From NCBI GenBank assembly GCA_041661665.1, contig JBAZTW010000005.1, positions 8,967 through 72,966 of the forward strand: DNA of 64,000 nucleotides, given 5' to 3'. Both the position numbers and the translations under genes were made by a program. This document shows positions 8,497-17,386 of this stretch, piece by piece. The stretch comes from GWC2-45-44 sp041661665 (GTDB taxonomy: Bacteria; Planctomycetota; Phycisphaerae; Sedimentisphaerales; UBA12454). Numbering within the stretch: the stretch's first letter is position 1; each line of letters opens with the position of its first letter. Under the pieces are notes generated by a model. It made no database searches, had not been told where the DNA came from, and was given only the letters and a program-made list of their open reading frames with translations.

Positions 8497-8535
8497 GTTA
8501 TACCGATGTGTGCATTGTGTTAGGATTGTGTTAAT
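8497..8535 (-). promoter_or_regulatory. Putative PhoB box and -10 element before the porin gene
   Basis: Two tandem 11-bp repeats, ATTGTGTTAGG and ATTGTGTTAAT on the plus strand (8514-8535), overlap the phoR stop. PhoB boxes are tandem 11-bp repeats. Eleven nucleotides further in the transcription direction is TATAAC (8502-8497), the spacing expected when a PhoB box replaces the -35 element. The repeat sequence differs from the E. coli consensus. Confidence 0.5.
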
Positions 8536-9919
8536 TTTGCGGGAGGTGGATTGCAAAAGTACTTCCTTTATTAGCCTTGCTTTCGACGGAAACGCCGCCG
8601 CCGTGGACTTGCGCAATGTGTTTCACTATTGCAAGTCCCAACCCTGTGCCGCCAAGTTTTCTGCTTCTGGCCTTGTCAACAACATAAAACCGCTCAAAAA
8701 TCCTGTCGAGATGCTCGCTATCTATTCCACAGCCGGTATCAGCAACAATAATCGTGATTTTGCCGTCTGATTTTTTAACATCGATTTTAATTTTACTGCC
8801 GTCGGAACTGTACTTGACGGCATTGTCGATAAGATTTAAAACCGCCTGCTCTATGAGTGTGGAATTTATTTTTGCGGTTATTTTCTCATCGCAGTCAATA
8901 TCAATTTTTATATTTTTACTTTCAGCCTTAATTTTTGAAAGTTCAACAGCGGAAATAAGGACCGGCCTTAAAAGTGCGGTTTCAAAAGACAATTTTCTTT
9001 TTTCACCGTCTTCTTCCAATCTGGAAAGACTTAGCAAGTCGTCCACAATCAAGTTGAGTCTGTCGGCATGTTTGGCGATAATTTCGAGAAATCGCTTTGC
9101 TTCTTCTGGCTTGTCGATAGCTCCTTCCCGAAGGGTTTCAACAAACCCTTTAATCGAGGTTATAGGTGTTTTAAGTTCGTGTGAGACATTAGCGACAAAA
9201 TCACGTCTTACTTCTTCCATTTCGTTTAGAACCTTTGCAAGTTCCGCCAATTCAGCCGAGTCCGGTATGGGTAATCTTTGGCTAAGCTGCCCTGAAGCGA
9301 AACCCTGTGCGGCCTTTGTCATTAGTTCTATGGGACGGCTTAGTTTTTTTGAAACGCCCCAGCTTGCAGCAGCGGCGCAAACCGTTATGATTATGCCCGT
9401 CCACAGGATTTTTTTGTAAAGTCGTGCGAGTTCCTGGTCTATAACGGCCAGAGGCACAGATGTTCTGACAATAGCCAAAACAGCGTCATCCTGTTTTATT
9501 GAAACCGCCCAATACATCATATTTTTTCCGAGCGTATCGCTGAATCGCAAAGATTTTCCAGTGTCGCCGCTAATCGCCTCTTTGATTTCCGGTCTGTCGC
9601 TGTGGTTTTTCATTAGCGTCGGGTTTTCATCGGAATCGCCTATAACCCGTCCGTCCGGCAGAATAATTGTGATGCGAGTTGAAATGATTTTGCCGAGCGT
9701 TTTGCAAATACTATCAATTTCGGATAAGTTGCCGGAACTTATTATCGGTTTGATTTGATATTCGACCAAACGAGCTTTCGCTTCAAGATTACTTACAACC
9801 TGATTGTAATAGAATGTACGGAATGAATGGGATGCGCACCATGTAACAGCTAACAGCACAGCAATGGCGATAACCAAAAAGGCGGGATAGATGTGCCAAA
9901 TTAATCTTCTTTTTTTCAT
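8531..9919 (-). CDS. phoR: Phosphate sensor histidine kinase PhoR
   Basis: This membrane kinase of about 462 residues has an N-terminal helix, an extracytoplasmic sensor region, a second helix (about 165-185), HAMP, a HisKA domain with the phospho-acceptor His in FVANVSHELKTP, and a HATPase domain (N-box NLIDNAVKY, G1 DTGCGID, F-box ERFYVVD, G2 GGTGLGLAIVKH). It follows phoB directly: the phoB stop is next to a GTG, with an ATG one codon later that I use as start. Its position next to phoB and the pst genes supports the PhoR assignment. Confidence 0.92.
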   Translation of the reverse strand: MKKRRLIWHIYPAFLVIAIAVLLAVTWCASHSFRTFYYNQVVSNLEAKARLVEYQIKPIISSGNLSEIDSICKTLGKIISTRITIILPDGRVIGDSDENPTLMKNHSDRPEIKEAISGDTGKSLRFSDTLGKNMMYWAVSIKQDDAVLAIVRTSVPLAVIDQELARLYKKILWTGIIITVCAAAASWGVSKKLSRPIELMTKAAQGFASGQLSQRLPIPDSAELAELAKVLNEMEEVRRDFVANVSHELKTPITSIKGFVETLREGAIDKPEEAKRFLEIIAKHADRLNLIVDDLLSLSRLEEDGEKRKLSFETALLRPVLISAVELSKIKAESKNIKIDIDCDEKITAKINSTLIEQAVLNLIDNAVKYSSDGSKIKIDVKKSDGKITIIVADTGCGIDSEHLDRIFERFYVVDKARSRKLGGTGLGLAIVKHIAQVHGGGVSVESKANKGSTFAIHLPQN

Positions 9920-9922
9920 CAC

Positions 9923-10606
9923 TCAATCTCTAAAGCGATAACCGACGCCGCGAACAGTTTCAATATATTTTTCATAAACTCCCAATTTTTTCCTTAGCGA
10001 AACTATTTGAACGTCGATAGCCCTGTCGGTAACGAGATAATCCTCGCCATGGATAGAGTCAACAATCTGATACCTTGTAAATACCATTCCCGGTTTTTTG
10101 GCTAACGTATAAAGAATATTGAATTCTGTGAATGTAAGCTCAACCGGTTTATTTTTAATCAAGACCTCACGACGGGATGGGTCGATTGCCATCTCATGTA
10201 TTTTCACTGAAGCTTTTTCCAAATTACGGGCAATAGGTCTTTGCAGAATCCGTCGTATTCTGGCAATAAGCACTTTTGGGCTGAAAGGCTTGGTAACATA
10301 GTCGTCAGCTCCAAGTTCCAGCCCTGTAACAATATCAGTCTCTTCGCCTTTGGCCGTGAGCATAATTACCGGGATATTCTGTGTTTTTGTATCGTTTTTG
10401 AGTTTTTTGCAGACATCAAGGCCATCAATGCCTGGAAGCATAAGGTCGAGTATAATCAAATCCGGCAGTTTGGCTCTTGCCTTTGCCAGAGCCTGCTCTC
10501 CGGTGGCTGCTGTTTCTACCTTATATCCATTTTTGTCGAGGTTGTACCGCACTAATTCGAGAACATCTTCTTCGTCGTCTACAATTAGTATTTTTTCATT
10601 CGCCAT
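9923..10606 (-). CDS. phoB: Phosphate regulon response regulator PhoB
   Basis: This OmpR/PhoB-type regulator has a receiver domain (acidic pair DDEED, phospho-Asp in LIILDLMLPG, Lys in VTKPF) and a C-terminal winged helix ending YIETVRGVGYRFRD. It activates phosphate-starvation genes when phosphorylated by PhoR. The second ATG (10606, MANEKILI) is preferred because GAAGGGG lies 7 nt upstream, while the first ATG touches it. It is adjacent to phoR and 36 nt after the methyltransferase-like gene. Confidence 0.95.
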   Translation of the reverse strand: MANEKILIVDDEEDVLELVRYNLDKNGYKVETAATGEQALAKARAKLPDLIILDLMLPGIDGLDVCKKLKNDTKTQNIPVIMLTAKGEETDIVTGLELGADDYVTKPFSPKVLIARIRRILQRPIARNLEKASVKIHEMAIDPSRREVLIKNKPVELTFTEFNILYTLAKKPGMVFTRYQIVDSIHGEDYLVTDRAIDVQIVSLRKKLGVYEKYIETVRGVGYRFRD

Positions 10607-10642
10607 CGGCATACCCCTTCTTGTTTCTGCTGCCGGTCAGCG

Positions 10643-11254
10643 TCAGTAAATTTTAAAATGCACCCGCAATATGCCGGTTTCGTGCAGAGTTTCGATAATA
10701 TCAAGAATGGCAATTAGCCATATAAACCACAATGCGCTGTATATGCTTTTTCTGAATATCTTTGGGTTCACCACATAAGTATCAGGCTCCTGAAAGAGAG
10801 GAAATTTTGGAAAAAAAGATGGAACTCTTTTTCGATATGCTTCAAAAAGTTCTCCGTGGGCAGTCGCCAGTCTTTTTTCTTCGCCGCGAATCACACCCGG
10901 ATAGTACAGTATAAAGAAAATCAAGACAACAGCCGGTATCAGCAAAGTTTCTGTCGCGAGGGCTACGCCGATTGCACCGATTAGACTGAAAAAATATAAT
11001 GGATTTCTCGAAATGGAATATGGGCCGGCTGTAATCAGCGTATTGTTTTTATAGCCCGCTATATACAGTGCACACCACATTCTGCCTAACGCTGCGATGC
11101 TTGCGAAAAAACAGCCTGCTGCGAACAGGGCGGTATCCATAAGCTTATATTTTTCCCAGCAGCTTTCGCCAATCAAAAGAATCACGACCAATGCTATAAT
11201 AAAAGCACGGGAAGCAAAAATACGTAATTTTTCACTGATTGAATGGTATGCCAT
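10643..11254 (-). CDS. Isoprenylcysteine/phospholipid methyltransferase-like membrane protein
   Basis: This small integral membrane protein has the SAM-binding signature of the ICMT/PEMT fold: GPYSISRNPLYFFSLIG, then a long hydrophobic stretch, then RGEEKRLATAHGELFEAYRKRVPSFFP. Bacterial members methylate membrane lipids or unknown substrates. The ATG at 11254 (MAYHSISEK) is preferred. An upstream in-frame start at 11317 would run close to the tRNA-Pro 3' end. It lies just upstream of phoB and may be cotranscribed with it. Confidence 0.75.
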   Translation of the reverse strand: MAYHSISEKLRIFASRAFIIALVVILLIGESCWEKYKLMDTALFAAGCFFASIAALGRMWCALYIAGYKNNTLITAGPYSISRNPLYFFSLIGAIGVALATETLLIPAVVLIFFILYYPGVIRGEEKRLATAHGELFEAYRKRVPSFFPKFPLFQEPDTYVVNPKIFRKSIYSALWFIWLIAILDIIETLHETGILRVHFKIY

Positions 11255-11332
11255 TTGAGGATTCCATTTCCTTATTTGAAAATCTATAATAGAACATTGG
11301 TCACAATCTCGAATCAAGCTCCGCTTGAAAAA

Positions 11333-11407
11333 TCGGGGTGATAGGATTCGAACCTACGGCCTCCTGGTCCCAAACCAGGCGCTCTAGCCAAACTGAGCTA
11401 CACCCCG
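11333..11407 (-). tRNA. tRNA-Pro (anticodon TGG)
   Basis: The minus strand folds as a complete cloverleaf: 7-bp acceptor stem CGGGGTG/CACCCCG, D-arm TAGCTCAGTTTGGCTAGAGC, anticodon arm CCTGG-TTTGGGA-CCAGG with anticodon TGG, and T-arm with GGTTCGAATCC. The discriminator base is A at 11333. The 3' CCA is not encoded. Confidence 0.97.
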
Positions 11408-11579
11408 TTATTAGAAAATCTATAATCGAGATTGGGAAATCGAAATATCCGCCGCGTAACATACTATAATTGTAATGGTTTTGCAACAGCAGATTGATTA
11501 TTTACTTATGCCAGACAGCCGATATAATCTACCGGATACTAAATATTGAAGACTGGATATTAAATTTAAGGCAACAGTT

Positions 11580-13442
11580 ATGTGCGGAATAGTAGCTTAT
11601 CTTGGTAAAAAACCGGCTCAGCCGATACTTATAGAAGGTCTAAAGCGGCTTGAATACAGGGGTTATGATTCAGCCGGCATAGGTCTGATGAACAACGGCG
11701 TTATAAAAATAACCAAATCCAGCGGTCGAATCAGCGTTCTTGAAGAGCTTTTGGAGCCGGTTAATCAATCCGAAGTTCTCGGCATCGGCCATACCCGCTG
11801 GGCAACGCACGGCGAACCGAACACTGTAAACGCCCATCCGCATCTCGATTATACCGGCAAAATCGCAATCGTACACAACGGCATTATCGAAAATTACAGC
11901 ACGTTAAAAACCTGGCTGATAAGCAAAGGCTGCAAATTTTCCAGCCAGACGGACACCGAAGTTATCGCCAATCTGATTGGCTATCTTTACGCCGGCCACG
12001 ATGAGAAGGGCACTCCCACGGCAGGGCAGAACAGATTTGAATGGGCGGTGCAGCGTGCGCTTAACGAACTGGTCGGCACTTATGGCCTTGCGATAATTTG
12101 CACAGATTTTTCGGATATGCTCATAGGGGCGAAAAAAGGAAGCCCTCTAATACTCGGACTGGGTGAAAACGAATATATCATCGCATCCGACGCATCTGCT
12201 ATCGTTGAGCATACCACGCAGGCAATATATATGGCTGATAACGAAATGGTTATCTGTACTTCAAAAGGGTTTCATACCAAGACAATTGACAATGTGGAAA
12301 TCCGCAAGGATTTGAAGCAGATTGAATTTTCGCTCGACGCGATAGAGCTGAACGGTTTTCCGCATTATATGCTCAAGGAAATCTACGAGCAGCCCAAATC
12401 GTTGAATATGTGTCTGGGCGGCAGATTAGACCATCGCGACGGCAGAATAGTTCTTGGCGGTTTGGATAAATACTGGCGAGAAATCACAAGGGCAAAGCGG
12501 ATTATTATTAACGCCTGCGGAACAGCCTGGCACGCCGGGCTTGTCGGCGAATTTTTGCTGGAAAATCTTGCTCGAATAAATACCGAAACAGAATACGCAA
12601 GCGAATTTCGTTATCGAAATCCTATTATAGACGACGGCACAGTTGTAATCGCGGTCAGCCAGTCTGGCGAAACGGCAGATACACTGGCGGCTGTCGAGCA
12701 GGCGAAGGAACGCGGCGCGATTGTGCTGGGCATCGTGAATGTCGTTGGTTCAACAATCGCCAGAACCACCGATGCGGGCGTTTATCTCCGTGTCGGGCCG
12801 GAAATCGGCGTCGCAAGTACAAAGGCATTTACCGCACAGGTAGCTGTACTTGCAATGCTCGCGATAGAATTGGGCAGACGGAAACACCTTGGTCACGATG
12901 CGGCGAAATTTTATATAGAGGAATTGGCGAAGATACCGGCAAAAATTGAAAAAGTTTTGACGCAGTCGGAGCATATTAAAGAAATAGCCCGGGCAACCTG
13001 TGACAGAGAAAACTGGCTGTTCCTCGGCAGGGGGTTCAATTATCCGGTTGCCCTGGAAGGCGCGCTGAAACTGAAAGAAATCAGTTATATTCACGCCGAA
13101 GGCCTGCCTGCCGCTGAAATGAAGCATGGCCCGATTGCCCTGATAAATAAGGGAATGCCTGCTGTGTTTATCGCGACGAAGTGTTCACAGTATGAAAAAA
13201 TCATCGGCAATATCGAAGAGGTTCGCGCTCGTGGCGGCAGAACTATTGTTGTCGCTACCGAAGGCGACGAGAATATTCGCAAATACGCTGATTTTCTTAT
13301 CACTGTTCCGCAGGCTCCGGAAGAATTACAGCCGCTGCTTACGGTAGTGCCTTTGCAGATTTTGGCATATCACGCGGCAGTGCTTCGCGGACACGATGTT
13401 GATAAGCCAAGAAATCTGGCAAAAAGCGTAACGGTGGAATAA
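11580..13442 (+). CDS. glmS: Glutamine-fructose-6-phosphate aminotransferase GlmS
   Basis: The 620-residue enzyme makes glucosamine-6-phosphate from fructose-6-phosphate and glutamine, the first step toward UDP-GlcNAc for peptidoglycan and LPS. The N-terminal glutaminase begins with the catalytic Cys2 (MCGIVAYLG). Two SIS sugar-isomerase domains follow (NACGTAWHAG; SQSGETADTLAA; LGRGFNYPVALEGALKLKE), and the C-terminus ends in the conserved PRNLAKSVTVE. The length is normal. A TATAAT lies at 11523-11528. No glmS ribozyme is visible in the short upstream region. Confidence 0.97.
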   Translation: MCGIVAYLGKKPAQPILIEGLKRLEYRGYDSAGIGLMNNGVIKITKSSGRISVLEELLEPVNQSEVLGIGHTRWATHGEPNTVNAHPHLDYTGKIAIVHNGIIENYSTLKTWLISKGCKFSSQTDTEVIANLIGYLYAGHDEKGTPTAGQNRFEWAVQRALNELVGTYGLAIICTDFSDMLIGAKKGSPLILGLGENEYIIASDASAIVEHTTQAIYMADNEMVICTSKGFHTKTIDNVEIRKDLKQIEFSLDAIELNGFPHYMLKEIYEQPKSLNMCLGGRLDHRDGRIVLGGLDKYWREITRAKRIIINACGTAWHAGLVGEFLLENLARINTETEYASEFRYRNPIIDDGTVVIAVSQSGETADTLAAVEQAKERGAIVLGIVNVVGSTIARTTDAGVYLRVGPEIGVASTKAFTAQVAVLAMLAIELGRRKHLGHDAAKFYIEELAKIPAKIEKVLTQSEHIKEIARATCDRENWLFLGRGFNYPVALEGALKLKEISYIHAEGLPAAEMKHGPIALINKGMPAVFIATKCSQYEKIIGNIEEVRARGGRTIVVATEGDENIRKYADFLITVPQAPEELQPLLTVVPLQILAYHAAVLRGHDVDKPRNLAKSVTVE

Positions 13443-13452
13443 GAATAGAAGC

Positions 13453-13543
13453 AAGGAAACAAAGAAATAAGGAAGTAAGGACAGCCAACCAAAAATTGAG
13501 AACTTCCTTATTTCCCTGCGTCTTTGTCTCTTTACTTCCTTAT
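13453..13543. repeat. Inverted repeat between convergent glmS and xer genes
   Basis: Purine-rich AAGGAAACAAAGAAATAAGG on the left is mirrored by pyrimidine-rich tracts on the right (ACTTCCTTATTTCCC, then CTTTACTTCCTTATGG). The imperfect stem could act as a bidirectional terminator. It also resembles the degenerate dispersed repeats common in this genome. Confidence 0.45.
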
Positions 13544-14475
13544 GGTCTTGGGTGGAATTTTTTGTGCATAAGTCTTAGTCTCTCCTGGTCAACGTGCGTG
13601 TATATCTGTGTTGTGGCGATGTCAACGTGGCCGAGCATTTCCTGAACGCTGCGTAAATCAGCTCCGCCGCTTAATAAATGCGTGGCAAAACAGTGTCGCA
13701 GGGTATGGGCGGTCATTTGTTTCGACAGGCCTGCATAGCGGGCGTATTTTTTTACTATTCTCCAGACTTCAATTCTGCTCAACGCTCTGCCCGTTCTGCT
13801 TAACAGCAGAAAATCGCCGCTGTTCGGTTTGGCAAGGATGGGGCGTAATTGCTCAATATATTGCTCGATAACTGCGGAGGCGGTTTTGTTGAGCGGAACG
13901 ACTCTCTCTTTTCTGCCTTTGCCCATACATCTTATGTAGCCGATTTTCAGGTTCACGTCGCCGAGATGCAGACCTGCCGCTTCGCTCGCTCTTGCTCCGG
14001 TGGCATAAAGAAGTTCCAGCAGGGCACAGTCCCTCAGATAATAAGGTTCTTTTTCGTCTGGGGCATCAAGAAATCTGGAAACCTGGTCTTTGCTGCATAC
14101 AATCGGCAGCCGCTGCCATAATTTCGGGCTTTCGAGCATTGTTGTCAAATCGTCCTCGACGTGTCCCATCATTCGGCAAAAACGGAGAAACATTTTTATC
14201 GCGACTACGCAGCGGTTTATTGATGCTTCTGCTTTGCCTTGCTTCGATATGACTTTTATATAGTTAAAAAGCATATCGGTAGCGATACCTTTGGGTTGAG
14301 TGATATTTTTCGATTTGCAAAACTCACAAAAATCCAGCAAGTCTCTGCCGTAACCGAGAATGGTGTTTTCGCTGAGACCCGCCTCGATGGTAAGATAATC
14401 AAGGAAGGCCTTTATCACCTTGCCGAGGCTGTATTCGAGTAGTTTTTCGTTTAAATTTTGAACCTGTAAAGACAT
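13540..14475 (-). CDS. Site-specific tyrosine recombinase XerC/XerD
   Basis: The 311-residue tyrosine recombinase has an N-terminal SAM-like DNA-binding domain (about 20-110) and a catalytic domain with all expected residues: Arg in YATGARASEAAGL, His-x-x-Arg in HTLRHCFATHLL, His in LGHVDIATTQIYTHV and the Tyr nucleophile in the same segment. Xer proteins resolve chromosome dimers at dif. XerC cannot be separated from XerD by sequence alone here. No neighbouring phage or integron genes are present, so a housekeeping role is likely. Confidence 0.9.
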   Translation of the reverse strand: MSLQVQNLNEKLLEYSLGKVIKAFLDYLTIEAGLSENTILGYGRDLLDFCEFCKSKNITQPKGIATDMLFNYIKVISKQGKAEASINRCVVAIKMFLRFCRMMGHVEDDLTTMLESPKLWQRLPIVCSKDQVSRFLDAPDEKEPYYLRDCALLELLYATGARASEAAGLHLGDVNLKIGYIRCMGKGRKERVVPLNKTASAVIEQYIEQLRPILAKPNSGDFLLLSRTGRALSRIEVWRIVKKYARYAGLSKQMTAHTLRHCFATHLLSGGADLRSVQEMLGHVDIATTQIYTHVDQERLRLMHKKFHPRP

Positions 14476-14603
14476 TTTGCTTCAACGACCGATAAAACAA
14501 CCTTTTTTAAGCTCCGATTTATGAAATGTTTCATTGCTATTGTGATTTTTCGTCAATATGCTATTATTAGCCTTAATAAATTCGGATTTGTTTGGAGATG
14601 ATT

Positions 14604-14969
14604 ATGCAGTGGATGCCAAAAATTATTGCTATTCTGATTGTCATTGACGGTATTATGGTTATGTTCAGGCCTGACTTTTTGAAAAAGTACTGTCTGATTT
14701 TTTCTCAGGGGGCAAGTATTTATATCGCGGCGATTATTAAGGCGCTGGTAGGTATTGCGCTGCTGTTTGGCGTTTCAGAACAGTGCAGGTATGAATCGGT
14801 GATAATAGCCTTCGGAATTCTGGCCCTGGTTGGCGCCGTGTTTATTGTTGCCGCGCCGCAAAAGGCAAGAATGGTTGCAGGATTTTTAGCGACAACAAGC
14901 ACAACGACCCTGCGGCTTCTGTCGCTCATTTATTTGCTCATCGGAGCGATTTTAGTTTATTCAGCCTAA
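14604..14969 (+). CDS. Small integral membrane protein of unknown function
   Basis: From the ATG at 14604 (GGAG 6 nt upstream) this encodes about 121 residues with four hydrophobic segments and only short loops. I do not recognise the family. It converges on feoB, and their last 9 nt overlap on opposite strands. No terminator separates the two. Confidence 0.75.
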   Translation: MQWMPKIIAILIVIDGIMVMFRPDFLKKYCLIFSQGASIYIAAIIKALVGIALLFGVSEQCRYESVIIAFGILALVGAVFIVAAPQKARMVAGFLATTSTTTLRLLSLIYLLIGAILVYSA

Positions 14970-17015
14970 AAACATCGCTCCTGTCTGATATACTATCAGC
15001 GTAATGACATAAGCAATTGCTGTTAATCCGGCCCACTGTAAAATCGCCCATTTCCAGGCGCCTGTTTCCGAACGTGTTATCACGGCAGTCGCAATACAAG
15101 GCGCGCTTATCAGGCAAAACAGCATAATACAAAACCCCTGCAAAGGCGTATAATCAGCCCTTAATTTCTTCTGCAGCACAGAAACATCTTCGTGTTCTCC
15201 GATAGCGTAGACAATACCCATCTGCGCAACGAATACTTCCTTGGCGGCGGCAGCGCCTATCAGCGCTGTGGCGATTTTGTAATCAAAGCCAAGAGGTTTG
15301 AGTATCGGCTCAAGAGCAACACCGGCTCTGCCGATTATGCTGTGCTTGAGCATAACCGTTCGTGCCTGAGAATCGTTCAAGTTCACGAGTTTATTGGGAT
15401 TAGTCTGCGGATATTTTGCGGCAGCCCACAAAATTATTGATATGAGCAAAATGGTCGTACCAGCTTTTTTTAGATAGAGCCTTCCGCGTTCCCACATATG
15501 TATCAGAACCGATTTTGCGGTCGGCATTCTATAAGGCGGAAGTTCCATTACAAACGGCACTGTTTCGCCTTTTAAGAGCGTGATTCTCAAAATCTTTGCC
15601 GCGGCAACGGCAAGAACGATTCCGATAAAGTAAATCAGCCACATTACAGGCCCTCTCCATTGCTCGGCAAAAAACGCGGGGATTATAAGCGCATAAATCG
15701 TGAGCCTTGCTCCGCAGCTCATCAGCGGCATAATGAGAATAGTTGTTATTCTGTTGCGTCTGTTTTCAAGGATTCTGCAGGCCATAATCGCGGGCACAGA
15801 GCAGCCGAAGCCGATGAGCATAGGAATAAAACTTTTGCCGTGCAGACCGATTTTGTGCATAAATCTGTCTGTTACGAAAGCGGCGCGAGCCATATAGCCG
15901 CTGTCTTCGAGAATAGCAATGGCGGCAAAGAGCAGCATTATATTCGGCAGAAACACGATAACTCCGCCTGTACCGCTTATTATGCCGTCAACTAAAAGCG
16001 ATTTTAAAACACTGTCGCTTCCTGCCGGCCAGAAACCTGATACAATCTGTCCGAGCCAGCCGAAAAACATTTCCAGCCCGGCCATCGGCCACTCGCCGAG
16101 TCGAAATGTTGTATCAAACACCAGGTACATCAGGGCGATAAATATCGGCAGTCCCAAAAATTTGTGGGTTATTATCGTATCAATCGCATCGCTGCGGTTG
16201 TGCCTGCTCTCGATAGTATTTTTTATTGTTTCCTGACAGGCGCCGGAGATAAAACCGTACCTTCTGTCGGCGATAATTATTTCAGGCTCTTCGCCGAAAA
16301 AGGTTTTCAGTCGCCCAATGCTTTCCCCGCAGGCTTTAATGGTTTCCGGGCTGTTTATATGTTTCAAAACATCCGCATCCTGTTCGAGCAGTTTGATTGC
16401 AGCCCAGCGACTGTTTATGCCGGGGAGTCCGAAAAGTTTTGCAATTTCATTTTCTATCTCGGCTCCATATTTGATACGGTCGGTGTAATTCGGCTGTGGA
16501 CTTTTAGTTGTTTCAACAACAGCTTTGAGCAGTTCATTCATACCCTGCTGTTTGTTTCCTATGGTTTGAACGATTTTTGCGCCGAAAAGCACTGAAAGTG
16601 TTTCGATGTCGAAAACAAGGCCTTTTTGCCTGGCAACATCGCTCATATTAAATGCCAGAACAAGCGGAACATTAAACTCCATAAGCTGAACAGCAAGATA
16701 AAGATTTCTTTCGATGTTGGAGGCATCGACAATGTCAACCACAACATCAGGCTTTTGTTCAAGAATAAAATTGCGGGTTACAATTTCCTCTATTGAATAC
16801 GCAGTCAGGCTGTATATTCCCGGCAAATCGACAATGTCAAATTCGTATTCATCGAGACGACAAGTACCTTGTTTTTTTTCGACGGTAACGCCGGGATAGT
16901 TGCCGACGTGCTGATGCAGGCCGGTGAGCGAATTAAAAATAGTTGTTTTTCCGCTGTTTGGATTACCGGCAAGAGCTACGGTAATTTTTTTTGATTTAGG
17001 TTTATTTGCGTTCAT
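14961..17015 (-). CDS. feoB: Ferrous iron transporter FeoB
   Basis: The 684-residue Fe(II) transporter has an N-terminal G-protein domain (G1 GNPNSGKTT, G3 DLPGIYSL, G4 NMSD) and a membrane domain with two Gate regions (GFGCSVPAIMACR; SCGARLTIYALIIPAF). It imports ferrous iron across the inner membrane. Its ATG overlaps the stop of the 38-residue ORF at 17012-17128 in an ATGA arrangement, showing translational coupling. It is the last gene of the dtxR-feoA-orf-feoB operon. Confidence 0.97.
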   Translation of the reverse strand: MNANKPKSKKITVALAGNPNSGKTTIFNSLTGLHQHVGNYPGVTVEKKQGTCRLDEYEFDIVDLPGIYSLTAYSIEEIVTRNFILEQKPDVVVDIVDASNIERNLYLAVQLMEFNVPLVLAFNMSDVARQKGLVFDIETLSVLFGAKIVQTIGNKQQGMNELLKAVVETTKSPQPNYTDRIKYGAEIENEIAKLFGLPGINSRWAAIKLLEQDADVLKHINSPETIKACGESIGRLKTFFGEEPEIIIADRRYGFISGACQETIKNTIESRHNRSDAIDTIITHKFLGLPIFIALMYLVFDTTFRLGEWPMAGLEMFFGWLGQIVSGFWPAGSDSVLKSLLVDGIISGTGGVIVFLPNIMLLFAAIAILEDSGYMARAAFVTDRFMHKIGLHGKSFIPMLIGFGCSVPAIMACRILENRRNRITTILIMPLMSCGARLTIYALIIPAFFAEQWRGPVMWLIYFIGIVLAVAAAKILRITLLKGETVPFVMELPPYRMPTAKSVLIHMWERGRLYLKKAGTTILLISIILWAAAKYPQTNPNKLVNLNDSQARTVMLKHSIIGRAGVALEPILKPLGFDYKIATALIGAAAAKEVFVAQMGIVYAIGEHEDVSVLQKKLRADYTPLQGFCIMLFCLISAPCIATAVITRSETGAWKWAILQWAGLTAIAYVITLIVYQTGAMFLG

Positions 17016-17128
17016 CCTGCCCCTTCTTCTTGTTCAATCTGCTTTAAACCTTTTATAACTCCATTATTCTTTCGACTCTTTGAAAGATACGCCTGATACA
17101 TCGAATATTTAGAATGTGCGGGATTCAT
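17012..17128 (-). CDS. 38-residue small protein between feoA and feoB
   Basis: An ATG at 17128 opens a 38-residue hydrophilic, Lys/Ser/Glu-rich ORF (begins MNPAHSKYSMYQAYLSK, ends QIEQEEGAG). It starts 12 nt after the feoA stop, and its TGA overlaps the feoB ATG (ATGA). The tight packing argues that it is translated. It has no cysteines, so it is not FeoC-like or the Cys-rich FeoB-associated protein. I do not recognise it. It could be a Feo accessory peptide or simply a coupling ORF. Confidence 0.6.
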   Translation of the reverse strand: MNPAHSKYSMYQAYLSKSRKNNGVIKGLKQIEQEEGAG

Positions 17129-17140
17129 TCGTGCCTGATT

Positions 17141-17377
17141 TTATATTGGTTTAACAAAAATTTTTGCTGCCATTCCTCTGCCGAGGATGATGCGAGAGCC
17201 TTTCAGGTTTATAATAAATGGCCCCGGATGGCCATTGTTTATCACGGTGAATTGCACGCCGGATAGAAGTCCCATCGCTGCCAGTCTCGCCTTCAGCGCC
17301 TGGCCTGCTTCAATTTTTAAAAGTCTTACCTTTGTGCCGCTGATTATATCTTTTAATAAAGTATGCGTCTGGACCAT
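17141..17377 (-). CDS. feoA: Ferrous iron transport protein FeoA
   Basis: The 78-residue SH3-like protein has the typical FeoA pattern (LKARLAAMGLLSGVQFTVINN, then a hydrophobic strand and GSRIILGRGMAAKIFV). FeoA is a cytoplasmic partner needed for FeoB function. It lies 9 nt after the DtxR-type regulator and directly before the 38-residue ORF and feoB. Confidence 0.95.
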   Translation of the reverse strand: MVQTHTLLKDIISGTKVRLLKIEAGQALKARLAAMGLLSGVQFTVINNGHPGPFIINLKGSRIILGRGMAAKIFVKPI

Positions 17378-17386
17378 TGTGGAAAT

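Noticed and set aside
8754..9419. 221-residue plus-strand open frame
   Set aside because: It is opposite the PhoR kinase core. It is Ser/Leu-rich, as expected of an antisense shadow.
11480..11580. glmS ribozyme
   Set aside because: Only about 100 nt separate the tRNA side from glmS, and none of the conserved ribozyme core was seen.
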